Shown: positions 53,647-62,928, numbered from the stretch's first letter. The stretch: DNA of 64,000 nucleotides from Alkalihalobacillus sp. TS-13 (GCF_019720915.1 NZ_JAHKSI010000001.1:1302001-1366000), one strand, 5' to 3'. Notes: generated from the letters alone by a model not told the origin. Program-made: numbers and translations.

Positions 53647-53837
53647 TGTCGGAATCCCCCTAAATATGTAAATGCTCCACCCCCTATTTTATGGTGATTC
53701 GACAATTTTTTCAATATTTCTATTACAAAAGACTAAATAAATTTGAAAACTCCCGGGTAAGCACGAAAAACATCGTTTTTTGCGCTTGCCCGGGGAATAT
53801 CGACCATTTCTCACGATTTCATTTCCCTACTTTTGCC

Positions 53838-55085
53838 CTACCCAAGTTTCCTTAAGATACGATTGATTCGCTTATTAAATTGGATTCGCTCTTTATCTTC
53901 ATCGCCTCTTAAAATACGTTTTACCGATTTCCATGATTCATAACCTTTCCGGGCATAAAACAAAGCTTTCTCGAATTCCTTAAAGTGATGTTCAAAGATT
54001 TTCGAAAGCTCAACGTAGGATTCTACATCTTCTTCCGACTCAATAAAAGACTCCCAATAAAAGGCTGCTTTATCGAGATCTTTTTCTTTCTTATAAAGGC
54101 TTGCCAACGCTTTTTTTGCCTTTAAATCAATTGTTGTATCAATGAGTTCACCATAACGGTGTTTCGCTTCCAGCCTATCACCAAGTGCCTCATACCATTT
54201 TGCAATCTCAAACCGCTCAAGGTTAGAAAGCGAAGTATGGCTCTTGTCTAACAAAACATTGGAGAGATGGGTATACAACGATATGAGCGTAAGGACATCT
54301 AGCTCATTATGTTTAAATACGCCTTCTAAAATCGAAGGATCCTTTTCCCGCAAATATTCAAAGTATAACATCGGCGCAAGATATCCTGGTGTATCCTCTG
54401 TCCTCTCGATACTAAGGAGTTCTTTTTCTACAATCGACAGGCGCAGTGACTCGAAAGACTTCTTCCAAACCCTTCGTGAACCATGAAGCAAATCGAAATG
54501 ACCAAAAGGCGGAAGCTTCGGAACCATATCACGGACGAAGGTGTGACGGGTCTTCACCTGAGGCCAGTCAAAAGCTTTTCCGTTATACGTCACTAAATTG
54601 GACATGTCTTGCATATCCGTTAAAAAATGATGATATAAGGCTACTTCGTTCCCGGGTCCGGGCAGGAAATACTGACGGACATGAATGTCATCTTCAAGTA
54701 TTCTTGCAACTCCAAGCAAAAAGATCGTATTCCCTGCTCCACTGCCCAAGCCGGTCGTTTCCGTATCAAAAAAGAGGAGGTCTGCAGCTTCTCTGCCGTC
54801 AGCTGAAAGTGGATGACTCTGCTCCCTTTCGTTCCATCGCTTGATCGCATCATGAAGATCTTGAACGGTGTAATGCCCGATTTTATGGTCTTTTGAATAG
54901 TTTTTTTCTCGGATAATGCAATGCTGCTCTTCAAACGCTACTGCTTTTGCTTCGAATCGTCCCCATCCGGAATCATATTCTTCGACTGTCTCATTCACTG
55001 GTTTTTGTTTCTTTTCTGAAATGGATTCTGAACCGACATGTATCAGCTGTTTTTTAAAACGATTCAATTTATTTTGAAGTGACAT
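53838..55085 (-). CDS. mrfB: Mitomycin repair factor MrfB (YprB), DnaQ-like exonuclease
   Basis: A 415-residue protein. The exonuclease core has LLFFDTETTGLGSGAG (Asp and Glu metal ligands, about 103), NLVTYNGKAFDWPQVK (Asp) and KHNELDVLTLISLY (Asp, His). A TPR-like C-terminal part follows (EIAKWYEALGDRLEAKHRYG). In B. subtilis MrfA and MrfB together repair mitomycin C adducts without UvrABC. It overlaps the mrfA gene by 17 bases. Confidence 0.93.
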   Translation of the reverse strand: MSLQNKLNRFKKQLIHVGSESISEKKQKPVNETVEEYDSGWGRFEAKAVAFEEQHCIIREKNYSKDHKIGHYTVQDLHDAIKRWNEREQSHPLSADGREAADLLFFDTETTGLGSGAGNTIFLLGVARILEDDIHVRQYFLPGPGNEVALYHHFLTDMQDMSNLVTYNGKAFDWPQVKTRHTFVRDMVPKLPPFGHFDLLHGSRRVWKKSFESLRLSIVEKELLSIERTEDTPGYLAPMLYFEYLREKDPSILEGVFKHNELDVLTLISLYTHLSNVLLDKSHTSLSNLERFEIAKWYEALGDRLEAKHRYGELIDTTIDLKAKKALASLYKKEKDLDKAAFYWESFIESEEDVESYVELSKIFEHHFKEFEKALFYARKGYESWKSVKRILRGDEDKERIQFNKRINRILRKLG

Positions 55086-57363
55086 AATTGGAATCGTTCC
55101 TTCCCTCTTTCAAAAATTTCAACGCCAAACTTTTGACATCTGTATACTGCACTTCATTTCCTACACATGATGGACACCCTTTATCACATGGGCAGCGCAC
55201 AATCACGTGTTCCGCTTCACTGGTGATTTCAGAAATATGTTCATAAACGTATTCACTTAGACCGATGCCACCAGGATAGCGATCGTAAAAGAAAATCGTC
55301 GGCAGCTGTGAATGAGAAGCTTTCACTTGCGGGACGACATGAAGATCGCTCACATCACACATGACGAATAATGGAGCGACATGGCGCATTACATTCGAAA
55401 TACCTACAAGGCCTTCTTCAAGTTCTTGTTCAGATAGTCCTTCAACCATTTCCTCAGAGAAACTGATCCAAGAAGCGGAAGTATGGAGCTCTTCTTCAGG
55501 CAGCGTGATCGGGCCGGAACCGATGTTTTCATGGGTCCCGAACTTGATCTTTTTGAAAATCGTCGCCATCGCATTGACCGTTACATCTCCAAACGCGACT
55601 TGAGAATCCCTATAGGTCTTCTGTTTATCTTCTTCAAGGACTTTCAACGAAACCGCTAAGTTTGCATCCGTATAGTAATCGACATCTACTTCACGGACGT
55701 ACGCCTTTTTCTCTTCGTAATCCAGTTTCTCAACTTGATATTGAATTCCTTGATGCAAGTAGATCGCTTCCTCGTGAAGCAATGTCATCGAACTGAACCG
55801 ATCCATTTCACCGATCACTCTTACATTGGCTACATCAGTCTGATCGATGATGACCACATTCTCCTGTGAAGCGGAACGTAAACTGATGTTATGAGCAGGA
55901 AACGAATCGTTCATCCAATACCAGCGCTCTCCTTGTTCATGAAGGACGCCCTCTTCAGTCAAGAAATACATAATGTCATCGATTTCTACTCCATCGAAGC
56001 TCTCACCATTTTTAAAAGGCAGTTCATACGCTGCGCATTTCAAATGATCCACTAAGATGATCAAGTTGTCAGGGTTGATCCGAGCGGTTTCTGGATTACG
56101 GTTGAAAAAGTAGTCAGGATTCTGGATGATGTATTGGTCAAGTGGTGTAGAACTTGCGACAAGAACCACGACCGATTCATCCTGTCTCCGGCCAGCGCGT
56201 CCTCCTTGCTGCCATGTACTTGCAATCGTTCCAGGGTAGCCATTCATGACACAGACTTGCAGTTGTCCGATATCCACACCTAATTCGAGAGCATTTGTAC
56301 TGACAACACCCATGATCTCTCCGCTTCGAAGCCCCTGTTCGATTTCACGGCGCTGCTTCGGAAGATATCCACCGCGATAGCCACGAATCGTCTTGTTACC
56401 TATTTTTCGTTGAATCAATTCTTGCAGATAGGTTAACAATATTTCAACTCTGACCCGGCTTCTCGCAAAAACGATCGTCTGGATTTCATTTTCTAAAAAC
56501 AAAGAAGCAAGCCTTTTCGATTCAAGCGTTGCACTCCTTCGTATGTTCAATGGTTTATTGACAATCGGCGGGTTGTAGAAAACGAAATGCTTCTTTCCAA
56601 CCGGCGCGCCGTTGTTATCAATCAACCGCACTTCATCCCCTGTCAGCTTTTCAGCAAGCTCTTTCGGGTTCGCAATCGTTGCTGACGTGCAGATAAAGCT
56701 CGGGTTACTTCCATAATACGCACAGATCCTTTTTAGACGTCTCAATACATTGGCGAAATGGCTTCCGAACACCCCTCTATATGTATGAAGTTCATCGATG
56801 ACAATGTATTTCAGGTTTTCAAACAAGGATACCCACTTCGGATGATGAGGTAAAATCGCTGAATGCAGCATATCCGGGTTCGTCATCACCACATGACCGG
56901 CTTTACGAATCACCTGTCGGATATTTGAAGGTGTATCTCCGTCGTATGTATAGCTTTTGATGTCGATACCGATTTCTTCAATAAATTCGTTGATTTCACT
57001 CTTTTGATCCTGGGCCAAAGCTTTTGTCGGAAACAAATACAAAGCTCGGCTGTTATCATTCTCTGCAACCTCCTGAAGGACAGGAAGGTTATAACAGAGC
57101 GTTTTTCCCGAAGCGGTCGGGGTGACAGCAACGAAGCTTTTATGAGAACGCGCTGCTTCAAATGCAGAATATTGGTGCGTATATAATGAAGAAATCCCTC
57201 TGTTTTCTAATGCTTTACGAATCTTCTGATGGATCTGATCAGGAAAATCGACAGATCGCCCTTCTTTTTCAGGAATCGTTTTCCAATGGGCGATATTCGA
57301 TGCAATCGTATCATCTTGATTCATGACTTTAAGGATTTCAGGTAAACTCTTACGAATTTTCAT
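55069..57363 (-). CDS. mrfA: Mitomycin repair helicase MrfA (YprA), DEAD/DEAH-box
   Basis: A 764-residue Ski2-type helicase with VAVTPTASGKTLCYNLP (Walker A, about 78), VIDELHTYRG (DELH), FICTSATIANP and the second-domain GRAGRRQDESVV. The C-terminal DUF1998 domain has four Cys (RCPCDKGCPSCVG), which bind zinc. It unwinds DNA for repair of mitomycin damage with MrfB, whose gene overlaps. ATG 57363 has GGAG upstream; a GTG 9 bases earlier is less likely. Confidence 0.95.
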   Translation of the reverse strand: MKIRKSLPEILKVMNQDDTIASNIAHWKTIPEKEGRSVDFPDQIHQKIRKALENRGISSLYTHQYSAFEAARSHKSFVAVTPTASGKTLCYNLPVLQEVAENDNSRALYLFPTKALAQDQKSEINEFIEEIGIDIKSYTYDGDTPSNIRQVIRKAGHVVMTNPDMLHSAILPHHPKWVSLFENLKYIVIDELHTYRGVFGSHFANVLRRLKRICAYYGSNPSFICTSATIANPKELAEKLTGDEVRLIDNNGAPVGKKHFVFYNPPIVNKPLNIRRSATLESKRLASLFLENEIQTIVFARSRVRVEILLTYLQELIQRKIGNKTIRGYRGGYLPKQRREIEQGLRSGEIMGVVSTNALELGVDIGQLQVCVMNGYPGTIASTWQQGGRAGRRQDESVVVLVASSTPLDQYIIQNPDYFFNRNPETARINPDNLIILVDHLKCAAYELPFKNGESFDGVEIDDIMYFLTEEGVLHEQGERWYWMNDSFPAHNISLRSASQENVVIIDQTDVANVRVIGEMDRFSSMTLLHEEAIYLHQGIQYQVEKLDYEEKKAYVREVDVDYYTDANLAVSLKVLEEDKQKTYRDSQVAFGDVTVNAMATIFKKIKFGTHENIGSGPITLPEEELHTSASWISFSEEMVEGLSEQELEEGLVGISNVMRHVAPLFVMCDVSDLHVVPQVKASHSQLPTIFFYDRYPGGIGLSEYVYEHISEITSEAEHVIVRCPCDKGCPSCVGNEVQYTDVKSLALKFLKEGRNDSNYVTSK

Positions 57364-57561
57364 TCCGTTCACTCCATTCTAATATCTCTATTTTAGCGAA
57401 TAAACGTTCGCAAGAAAAGGGGGGTGTTCTGTTTTCACACAACTGCAAAGTAAATGATACAAATCCCTCCCGCTTCCGAAATGAAACTCCCGTGCCACTC
57501 TTAATCAGCATATTTTTCATCTTTTATCCTTATCAATTGATCAAAACAATAAAAATGTAAA

Positions 57562-57590
57562 AAAGCTCCCAAATAGGAACTTTTTACTGC
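57562..57590. terminator. Hairpin in the mrfA upstream region
   Basis: AAAAAGCTCC and GGAACTTTTT pair around CAAATA, with T-runs on both strands. It lies in the 400-base gap before the repeat-protein remnant. Nothing else is identified in 57400-57700. Confidence 0.6.
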
Positions 57591-57765
57591 TAATTCGCAC
57601 GCTCATAATCACTTAACGATTTTTTGTACAGGTCATGCAAAGTCAATGACTACATTGAATTGCTTAATGCGACTTGTTGTTTTTTTAATACATCTTCCGT
57701 AAAAGTGAATAAATGCTGCCAGAAGAAGCCCTTCTGAAAGTTGATTTTCTCCAATTAAAAAATGA

Positions 57766-58002
57766 TTTGAAAATAAAAACGATTGTTACGTTAAAATCGT
57801 CAACATCTATATCAAGGATAGTAAAATCATCAAAGATTATTACACTGCTTCTCAAGGCGGCCAGATCGCAGGTAAATATGGAATAAACGCTAATCGGGGA
57901 GGTCAGATTAACTTCAAAGGCGGTCAAAACGCAAATCAGGCAGGACAGATCGCTAAAAAATGTGGAAAGAACAAACTGAAGAAATATAATGTTGAAAATT
58001 GA
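57766..58002 (+). pseudogene. Remnant of a Gly-Gln-repeat protein (no start codon in frame)
   Basis: The plus strand codes for an open 78-codon stretch whose C-terminal part has a repeated pattern: GGQIAGKYGINAN, RGGQINFKGGQNAN and QAGQIAKKCGKNK. The frame has TGA at 57763 just before it and no ATG, GTG or TTG in a fitting place. An ATG at 57713 in another frame, joined by A-rich runs, could be the lost start, so a frameshift is likely. The GGQ pattern loosely recalls KGG-repeat stress proteins; I do not assign a family. Confidence 0.5.
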
Positions 58003-58058
58003 GGAAGCGAAAGTATTTCGGGAGAGTCGTTGAACCCTCCCGTTTTATTTCGTTTTAC

Positions 58059-58496
58059 TTATTCATGTTCATTTTCGATTTGATTGATCATTTCTGAGGT
58101 GTCTTCATGTTTCGTATTGATTCTTTCATCACCTGGATTTTTCTGTTCATCATAAGCTTTTTGCGCTTCAATTGTCCTTTTTGCATAAGGTACCGCTTCC
58201 AAGCGCTCAATGGAGATCTCGTCACCGGTATCGATACATATGCCATAAGTGCCTTCTTCAATTCGTTGTAAGGCTTCATCGATTTCATTTATCAATTGTT
58301 CATCATTTTGGTTGAGTGCCATTTCTTTGGCATGATCATACTCTGCAGTACCAGCATTTGCCATATGGTTATCATTACCCTTCAATGGTTCAGAATCAAC
58401 GTTTTCTTCTCTATTTTGATTTCGTCGAAAAACTTCCTCTTTCATTGATAGTAATTGTGATTTGAAATCTTCTATTTGTTTATCAGTTACAGCCAT
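58059..58496 (-). CDS. DksA/TraR-like protein (YteA/YocK type) lacking zinc cysteines
   Basis: A 145-residue protein with the DksA coiled coil (QIEDFKSQLLSMKEEVFRR and NDEQLINEIDEALQRIEEG) and the finger region YGICIDTGDEISIERLEAVPYA. Only one Cys remains in the finger, so zinc binding is probably lost, as in some Bacillus members. DksA-type proteins bind polymerase's secondary channel; Bacillus ones are general stress or sporulation proteins. ATG 58496 follows AAGGAGGAGG. A repeat element lies directly upstream. Confidence 0.85.
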   Translation of the reverse strand: MAVTDKQIEDFKSQLLSMKEEVFRRNQNREENVDSEPLKGNDNHMANAGTAEYDHAKEMALNQNDEQLINEIDEALQRIEEGTYGICIDTGDEISIERLEAVPYAKRTIEAQKAYDEQKNPGDERINTKHEDTSEMINQIENEHE

Positions 58497-58573
58497 GATT
58501 CCTCCTCCTTTTTTGAACCTTTCCCATTCACAGATGAAGGTAAACACGCTTCCAGAGATGGAGATAACAAATA

Positions 58574-58682
58574 AGGCTCCCAAGGACGTGGTGGTTGTTA
58601 GTCGAAAATCCTTAAATCGCTGTGGGGTATTGCCCGTCTCGCTCCCCCAGGAGTGTCGCGAATTTCGCTTTATCATTTAGAG
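58574..58682. repeat. MITE-like repeat, partial copy E
   Basis: AAGGACGTGGTGG and TTAGTCGAAAATCCTTAAAT match the internal hairpin module of copies A and D; TCTCGCTCCCCCAGGAGTGT and CGCGAATTTCGCTTTATCAT match the right end. The left end is missing. It lies just upstream of the DksA-like gene. Confidence 0.7.
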
Positions 58683-58740
58683 CATTATAAAAAGACGCTT
58701 AGTGAGCGCCTTTCATTGATATCTATTATAAAGTTGAAAA

Positions 58741-59574
58741 TCAGTCATCTTCCGTTAATGCAATTGACAATTTAGAGGTCATTTTCACATTCTCAAAATC
58801 GATGCCCAATTGCACAGCTGTTTGTGCGATTTCAGGGCGTATTCCCGATAAAGTTGTAGAAACACCTAACAACCGTAACGAATAGATCAATTGGAATATT
58901 TCGTGTGCGACCATCGTATCGACCATGAAAACACCAGATAAATCAATATACAACCGTTCAATATTCCGATCTTCACATTGCTTCAATGTACTTTCAAGGA
59001 TCGTCTTGGCTCTATGCGTATCGATGTCGCCGACAATCGGGAGCAGACCTACATTATGAGATAAATCAATCACAGGAGAACTAAGTTCATTGATCATCGA
59101 TTTTTGAGCCATCAGCTGATCATTCAGATAGTTATTCTTTTCTTCTGTAAATCGAACCATAGCAATATCAAATTCTTTTATGATCATATCTTTCCATAAA
59201 TTAATTTGTTCATTTGTATATTTACCTGGAGATACTGCTACGAATTCATCGATCAGGTTCATATATTGTTTCCGTACACGTATGAATTCTCTCATAACAA
59301 AATGAGTCGGTGTTTCAATGTGTTCTTTATCCCTAGCAGTAGCAATCACCCATTCCTCGAAATCCTTGAAGAATTCTGATTCTTCTTTTTTAAATATTCC
59401 AATCAAATTCAGATGAAACTCATAATTTTGCTGTTTCAATCTTTGAATGACTTCAGGATCAGTAGAAGAATACACGCCTGTCGGATCGCTTTTATCCATG
59501 GAATTATACCAATCTTCTGTAAGTTGTGGTGCTTTATTTAGAAGAAAATCATGTAGTTCTTTATTTCTCTGCAC
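58741..59574 (-). CDS. RsbR-like STAS-domain stressosome protein
   Basis: A 277-residue protein with an N-terminal globin-like RsbR sensor domain (LLNKAPQLTEDWYNSM; REFIRVRKQYMNLI) and a C-terminal STAS domain (SSPVIDLSHNVGLLPIVGDI; LYIDLSGVFMVDTMVAHEIF). The Thr in VDT matches the second phosphorylation site of RsbR proteins. Such proteins form the stressosome that activates SigB. GTG 59574 with GAGGAGG upstream was chosen; the longer frame from 59616 has no ribosome site. Which RsbR paralogue it is cannot be told. Confidence 0.85.
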   Translation of the reverse strand: MQRNKELHDFLLNKAPQLTEDWYNSMDKSDPTGVYSSTDPEVIQRLKQQNYEFHLNLIGIFKKEESEFFKDFEEWVIATARDKEHIETPTHFVMREFIRVRKQYMNLIDEFVAVSPGKYTNEQINLWKDMIIKEFDIAMVRFTEEKNNYLNDQLMAQKSMINELSSPVIDLSHNVGLLPIVGDIDTHRAKTILESTLKQCEDRNIERLYIDLSGVFMVDTMVAHEIFQLIYSLRLLGVSTTLSGIRPEIAQTAVQLGIDFENVKMTSKLSIALTEDD

Positions 59575-59732
59575 GATGCCATGGCCTCCTCTTAAAATGG
59601 GTTGATATTTTCTCATTCTCTGCCTATTTTAAATTAATAGGACCTTAAGGACAAATTTTATTTCGAGAAAATCCAGTCCGTCTTAAGAAAATGGTCATGT
59701 GTGCTTCGAAAACCACATTTATAAAATTCTCG

Positions 59733-59870
59733 CTATTTCACTCTCACTTTTTCTTTTTTTTCAATTTGAATGACTTTTCCATCCTGAACGATCAAAGTGA
59801 CAGACCCGAATTTCATGGATTTCAGCATTTCGTTCAATTTTGGTGTTATAGATTCCAATTCATTTGCCAT
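59733..59870 (-). CDS. YezD-family small protein (DUF2292), SAM-riboswitch controlled
   Basis: A 45-residue protein (MANELESITPKLNEMLKS...) with the family's FGSVTLIVQDGKVIQIEKKE, matching DUF2292/YezD. It lies directly after a SAM-I riboswitch, which ties it to sulfur or methionine metabolism. The function is unknown. GAGAGGAGAATAAGC precedes the ATG. Confidence 0.85.
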   Translation of the reverse strand: MANELESITPKLNEMLKSMKFGSVTLIVQDGKVIQIEKKEKVRVK

Positions 59871-59920
59871 GCTTATTCTCCTCTCTTTTGAAATGGTACT
59901 CTTGGATAAGGTAAATAAAA

Positions 59921-60072
59921 AAGCCCCCCAGAAAGAGAGACCTAATTACAAGTACATCAAATGTGTATGTACCTTATCTCTCAAAATGGATTTCCATTTT
60001 GCTGGAATTAGCACCTTGCAAAAGCAGGTTGCCGGGCTTCCCAGGGCCAGTCCCTCAGCCACTCGTGATAAG
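59921..60072 (-). promoter_or_regulatory. SAM-I (S-box) riboswitch with terminator, upstream of the YezD-like gene
   Basis: The aptamer (59973-60072) has P1 arms CTTATC/GATAAG and the S-box strings GAGGGACTGGCCCTGG, CCCGGCAACC and AAGGTGCTAATTCCAG. The terminator at 59921-59943 pairs AGGTCTCTC with GGGGGGCTT through several G-U pairs, followed by TTTTTT. A small stem GTACAT/ATGTAC lies between. It should turn the gene off when S-adenosylmethionine is high. Confidence 0.93.
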
Positions 60073-60488
60073 TGAATCAACTTATTTTTTTGAATTTTAC
60101 AGCATAATCAAAGTGACTGTCAATCATAAATTGAAATTTAGCCATAAATTCCTATAGGTATAGTATGAATTATTCACTTGCCATACTATTAGATATGTAA
60201 CGCTGGAAAAGTCATTCCGTGAGATCAAACAACTTCAAATCAGCGATGATCCATGCTCCTTAAACTGGTGGATAGTGATGTATCAATATATATGTGTATC
60301 CACTATACAACCCTTATGATTGTAAAAAATAACTCAAACAACGAAAGCCCTGCCTCTCTTCCGTCCTTACGACTCCTCGGTCGCGCCAGTGTGAATCAGT
60401 TACCGTATTTACTCTAAACTCCCTTCTACTCGAATTGTTTCCGTTTCTGAAATAATAGATAATTGGAGATTTAAAAGAGGGGTTGAAA

Positions 60489-60560
60489 ATGTGGATTAAA
60501 CGTTTTTACAGTGCACACTTTGGCAAGAAGCACATGAGACCCTTTACAACCGGATCATAA
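60489..60560 (+). CDS. Possible 23-residue basic peptide
   Basis: ATG 60489 has GAGGGG a few bases before it and opens a 23-codon frame (MWIKRFYSAHFGKKHMRPFT and three more). It is strongly basic and aromatic. The stop is close to the cold-shock gene's terminator. Nothing else is seen between 60150 and 60489. Tentative. Confidence 0.35.
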   Translation: MWIKRFYSAHFGKKHMRPFTTGS

Positions 60561-60619
60561 AGGAAGCTTAAATCCATTTTTCTATGAAAGGTCATTGCCT
60601 TTTGAGGACTAAATAAAAA

Positions 60620-60645
60620 GGGTGGCGTACTAACGTACGTCACCC
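60620..60645 (-). terminator. Terminator of the cold shock gene
   Basis: GGGTGGCGTAC and GTACGTCACCC form a strong stem around TAAC; the minus strand continues TTTTTATT. Confidence 0.9.
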
Positions 60646-60667
60646 ATTAAGACTCAAGTTTTTATAC

Positions 60668-60868
60668 TTAGACTTTTTGTACGTTAGAAGCTTGCGGTCC
60701 ACGGTTGCCTTCGACGATTTCGAAAGAAACGTTTTGACCTTCTTCTAATGTTTTGAACCCGTCACCTTCGATTGCAGAAAAGTGAACAAATACGTCGTTA
60801 CCTTCTGAAATTTCGATGAAACCAAAACCTTTTTCTGCATTAAACCATTTTACTGTACCAGTATTCAT
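60668..60868 (-). CDS. Cold shock protein (CspB/CspC family)
   Basis: A 66-residue OB-fold RNA/DNA-binding protein. The RNP1 motif KGFGFIEI and RNP2 motif VFVHFSAI are present, as is the start [12 protein letters not shown]. It prevents mRNA structure at low temperature. AGGAGGTACAGTAT precedes the ATG. The long 270-base gap upstream (60869-61140) has no gene and could be a cold-responsive 5' UTR. Confidence 0.97.
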   Translation of the reverse strand: MNTGTVKWFNAEKGFGFIEISEGNDVFVHFSAIEGDGFKTLEEGQNVSFEIVEGNRGPQASNVQKV

Positions 60869-61180
60869 ATACTGTACCTCCTGAACATCTTACAAATTCA
60901 CCAAAAGTTTACCGTTATATTTATCATTCTGACTGTATTAAAAATACCGTACCCGCATGACTGTGTGACAATCAAGTTCGTCTACACAATTGCAGCTACG
61001 ACTTTAATCTATCCACCATTTATATAACTAACTTTGTCGGCGTTATTAATATCTTAATTCATTTTTTTCATAATGTCAATACAATGCTCGAAGATATGTT
61101 CGATTTAGAAACAGATCAATTACTCATTTCAAACCAATAAAATGAATATAGTTAATAAATCAGGATTCGGAGGTGAAGGT

Positions 61181-61846
61181 ATGATCGCCAGGTATCCTTC
61201 TGACCGGGGGAATGTTAATGGTGAAGCTTACAGGAATGTGATGGTAGTTGAAGGTGATGGTGAAATGATTGTCGATGCAGACGAAATTTCCCTTACGATC
61301 GGTGTCGTCACAGAAGACCAAGATGTTTTGAGTGCATCCGAAGATAATGCCAGAAGATCGAATCAAGTCCTGACTGCTTTGATGAATACTGGCATTCCCT
61401 CAACCCAAATAGAGACAATCGTATATAATGTCCAGCCCATCTATGATTATCAAAACGGGCAGTCAGTCTTCAGGGGATTTCGAGTAGAACATTTATTTAA
61501 GGTAAAGATCAACGATGTAAAATTTGCTGGACTTGTATATGATACAGCTATCAAAAATGGAGCTAATATCACTAGGGATCTTATGTTTGAGGTCACAAAC
61601 CCTTCCCGCTATTATCTTAATGGGTTAGCAAAAGCATACGAAGATGCCGTACGGAAAGCCATGACACTTTCTCATATTATGAAGCTCCAGTTGAGCCCAG
61701 TTCCATTGAAAATCATCGAAGTCGTCGCGAGAGATGTTATCCCTTTATATAAAACCCAGATGCTTCAAGCCTCAGCCGCTCCTCCTATTCAGCCTCAAAA
61801 AGTGGTGATACGTGCAAAATTGAAAATTTGGTTTTGCTATTTCTAA
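61181..61846 (+). CDS. SIMPL domain-containing protein (DUF541)
   Basis: A 221-residue protein of the SIMPL/DUF541 family, with VVEGDGEMIVDADEISLTIG near the start, TQIETIVYNVQPIYDYQNGQ in the middle and YEDAVRKAMTLSHI later. In other bacteria the family includes periplasmic oligomeric proteins; here no signal peptide is seen at the chosen start (ATG 61181 with GGAGG upstream). Function unknown. Confidence 0.87.
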   Translation: MIARYPSDRGNVNGEAYRNVMVVEGDGEMIVDADEISLTIGVVTEDQDVLSASEDNARRSNQVLTALMNTGIPSTQIETIVYNVQPIYDYQNGQSVFRGFRVEHLFKVKINDVKFAGLVYDTAIKNGANITRDLMFEVTNPSRYYLNGLAKAYEDAVRKAMTLSHIMKLQLSPVPLKIIEVVARDVIPLYKTQMLQASAAPPIQPQKVVIRAKLKIWFCYF

Positions 61847-61940
61847 CAATCTTATTGTCCATTCGACAGACCTATACTAAAATAGAGATACGTTGACTAT
61901 AGTCCGCTGTCATTTTATGGGTTATCGGGGGATTCTTTTT

Positions 61941-62183
61941 ATGAAACTTGAACAAGCTGTTGGACTGGTAATCCGAAAACATCGGACAGTCGAGAAAATA
62001 TCTCAGTTCAAACTTGCCGAACTGACTGGCTACGACCGCTCTTTTATCAGTTTACTTGAAAGAGGACGTCGCATGCCGACACTCAAAACCATGTTTGTAT
62101 TAGCTGAACATTTGAATATCCCTGCTTCCCAATTGGTGGAAGAAATCCATCAGCTTGTCAAAAGTGATATTATGGAATATTGA
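61941..62183 (+). CDS. XRE-family helix-turn-helix regulator
   Basis: An 80-residue protein that is almost all HTH: SQFKLAELTGYDRSFISLLERGRRMPTLKTMFVL covers the classical Cro/C1 fold, shown here in two pieces SQFKLAELTGYDRSF and ISLLERGRRMPTL. It binds DNA, probably as a dimer; no sensor domain is present. ATG 61941 has GGGGGA upstream. It lies 94 bases after the SIMPL gene and may share its promoter. The target is unknown. Confidence 0.85.
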   Translation: MKLEQAVGLVIRKHRTVEKISQFKLAELTGYDRSFISLLERGRRMPTLKTMFVLAEHLNIPASQLVEEIHQLVKSDIMEY

Positions 62184-62222
62184 ACATAAATTTCAAAATG
62201 AATCGTTACATATTCAATATGG

Positions 62223-62253
62223 GACTTGCGAAGCTCTTTTGCCTTAGCAAGTC
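62223..62253. terminator. Bidirectional terminator between converging genes
   Basis: GACTTGC and GCAAGTC pair around 17 bases. It separates the XRE gene from the Mpo1-like gene. Confidence 0.7.
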
Positions 62254-62261
62254 TCTCTTAT

Positions 62262-62600
62262 TTATGCGGTTCTTTTGATCTGATGCTTTTCCAACTCTTT
62301 ATCGAGGCTTCCTGTTAAGGTGTAACCGAACATCTTGAAATCGGCCCTTAAAGACCAGAACGGGTGACCGAATGTGGCTGGTTTGTTCCCTTCTATGAAA
62401 AAATGGCTGATCCACGCAAATGAATACGCAATGACCGGGGCAGCCAACAGATACCAGAAATTCATGAATAGGAGTGAAACACAAATACATACAAAAACAA
62501 AACTCGTGCCTACAAAATGCCAGGCTCTAGTAGCAGACTTCGAATGCTGTTGAAGATAGAACGGCCAAAACTCCTGGAAACTTTCAAATTCATTTTTCAC
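62262..62600 (-). CDS. Mpo1-like protein (DUF962)
   Basis: A 112-residue membrane protein with two hydrophobic stretches (VGTSFVFVCICVSLLF and WYLLAAPVIAYSFAWISHF). The conserved His residues lie in QQHSKSATRAWHFVG and ISHFFIEGNKPATFGHPFWS. The yeast relative Mpo1 is an iron dioxygenase for 2-hydroxy fatty acids; the bacterial role is not known. It may use a fatty-acid substrate, which would be of interest next to the P450 far upstream, but they are not linked here. Confidence 0.88.
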   Translation of the reverse strand: MKNEFESFQEFWPFYLQQHSKSATRAWHFVGTSFVFVCICVSLLFMNFWYLLAAPVIAYSFAWISHFFIEGNKPATFGHPFWSLRADFKMFGYTLTGSLDKELEKHQIKRTA

Positions 62601-62811
62601 ATTGATTCCCTCCTATTGTTTACTTTTCATCAAAGAAACCCGACGTTTTATAGTTCGTAGAGTGACGATTCCTAATGATCAATCAAGCCACAGTCCCGCT
62701 AAGATCAGTTCTCTACGTCTAATAACCCTTCTAAATATGTAAAACGCTGTCAAAGGACCTCCTCATCTTCTAAATAATTTCTTCTTCCATCAAAAAAACC
62801 CTTTAATTTTA

Positions 62812-62831
62812 AGTACGGTACGTGAAATTTT
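62812..62831. repeat. 20-bp repeat AGTACGGTACGTGAAATTTT, copy 2
   Basis: Identical to the copy at 49288-49307, again preceded by CCCTTTAATTTTA. It lies in the 330-base gap between the Mpo1-like gene and the small membrane protein gene; nothing else is seen there. Confidence 0.5.
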
Positions 62832-62885
62832 GAGGCGATGAATGATTTTCGCAAAACGTTCAATGAACTTTATCTAAAAATAATA

Positions 62886-62928
62886 GAGGGTGTCCTTTAC
62901 ATCATCATTGATGTGTCGGACTACCCTC
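62886..62928 (-). terminator. Nested hairpin terminator
   Basis: GAGGGTGTCC and GGACTACCCTC enclose an inner stem ACATCA/TGATGT. It overlaps the end of the small membrane protein gene. Confidence 0.7.
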
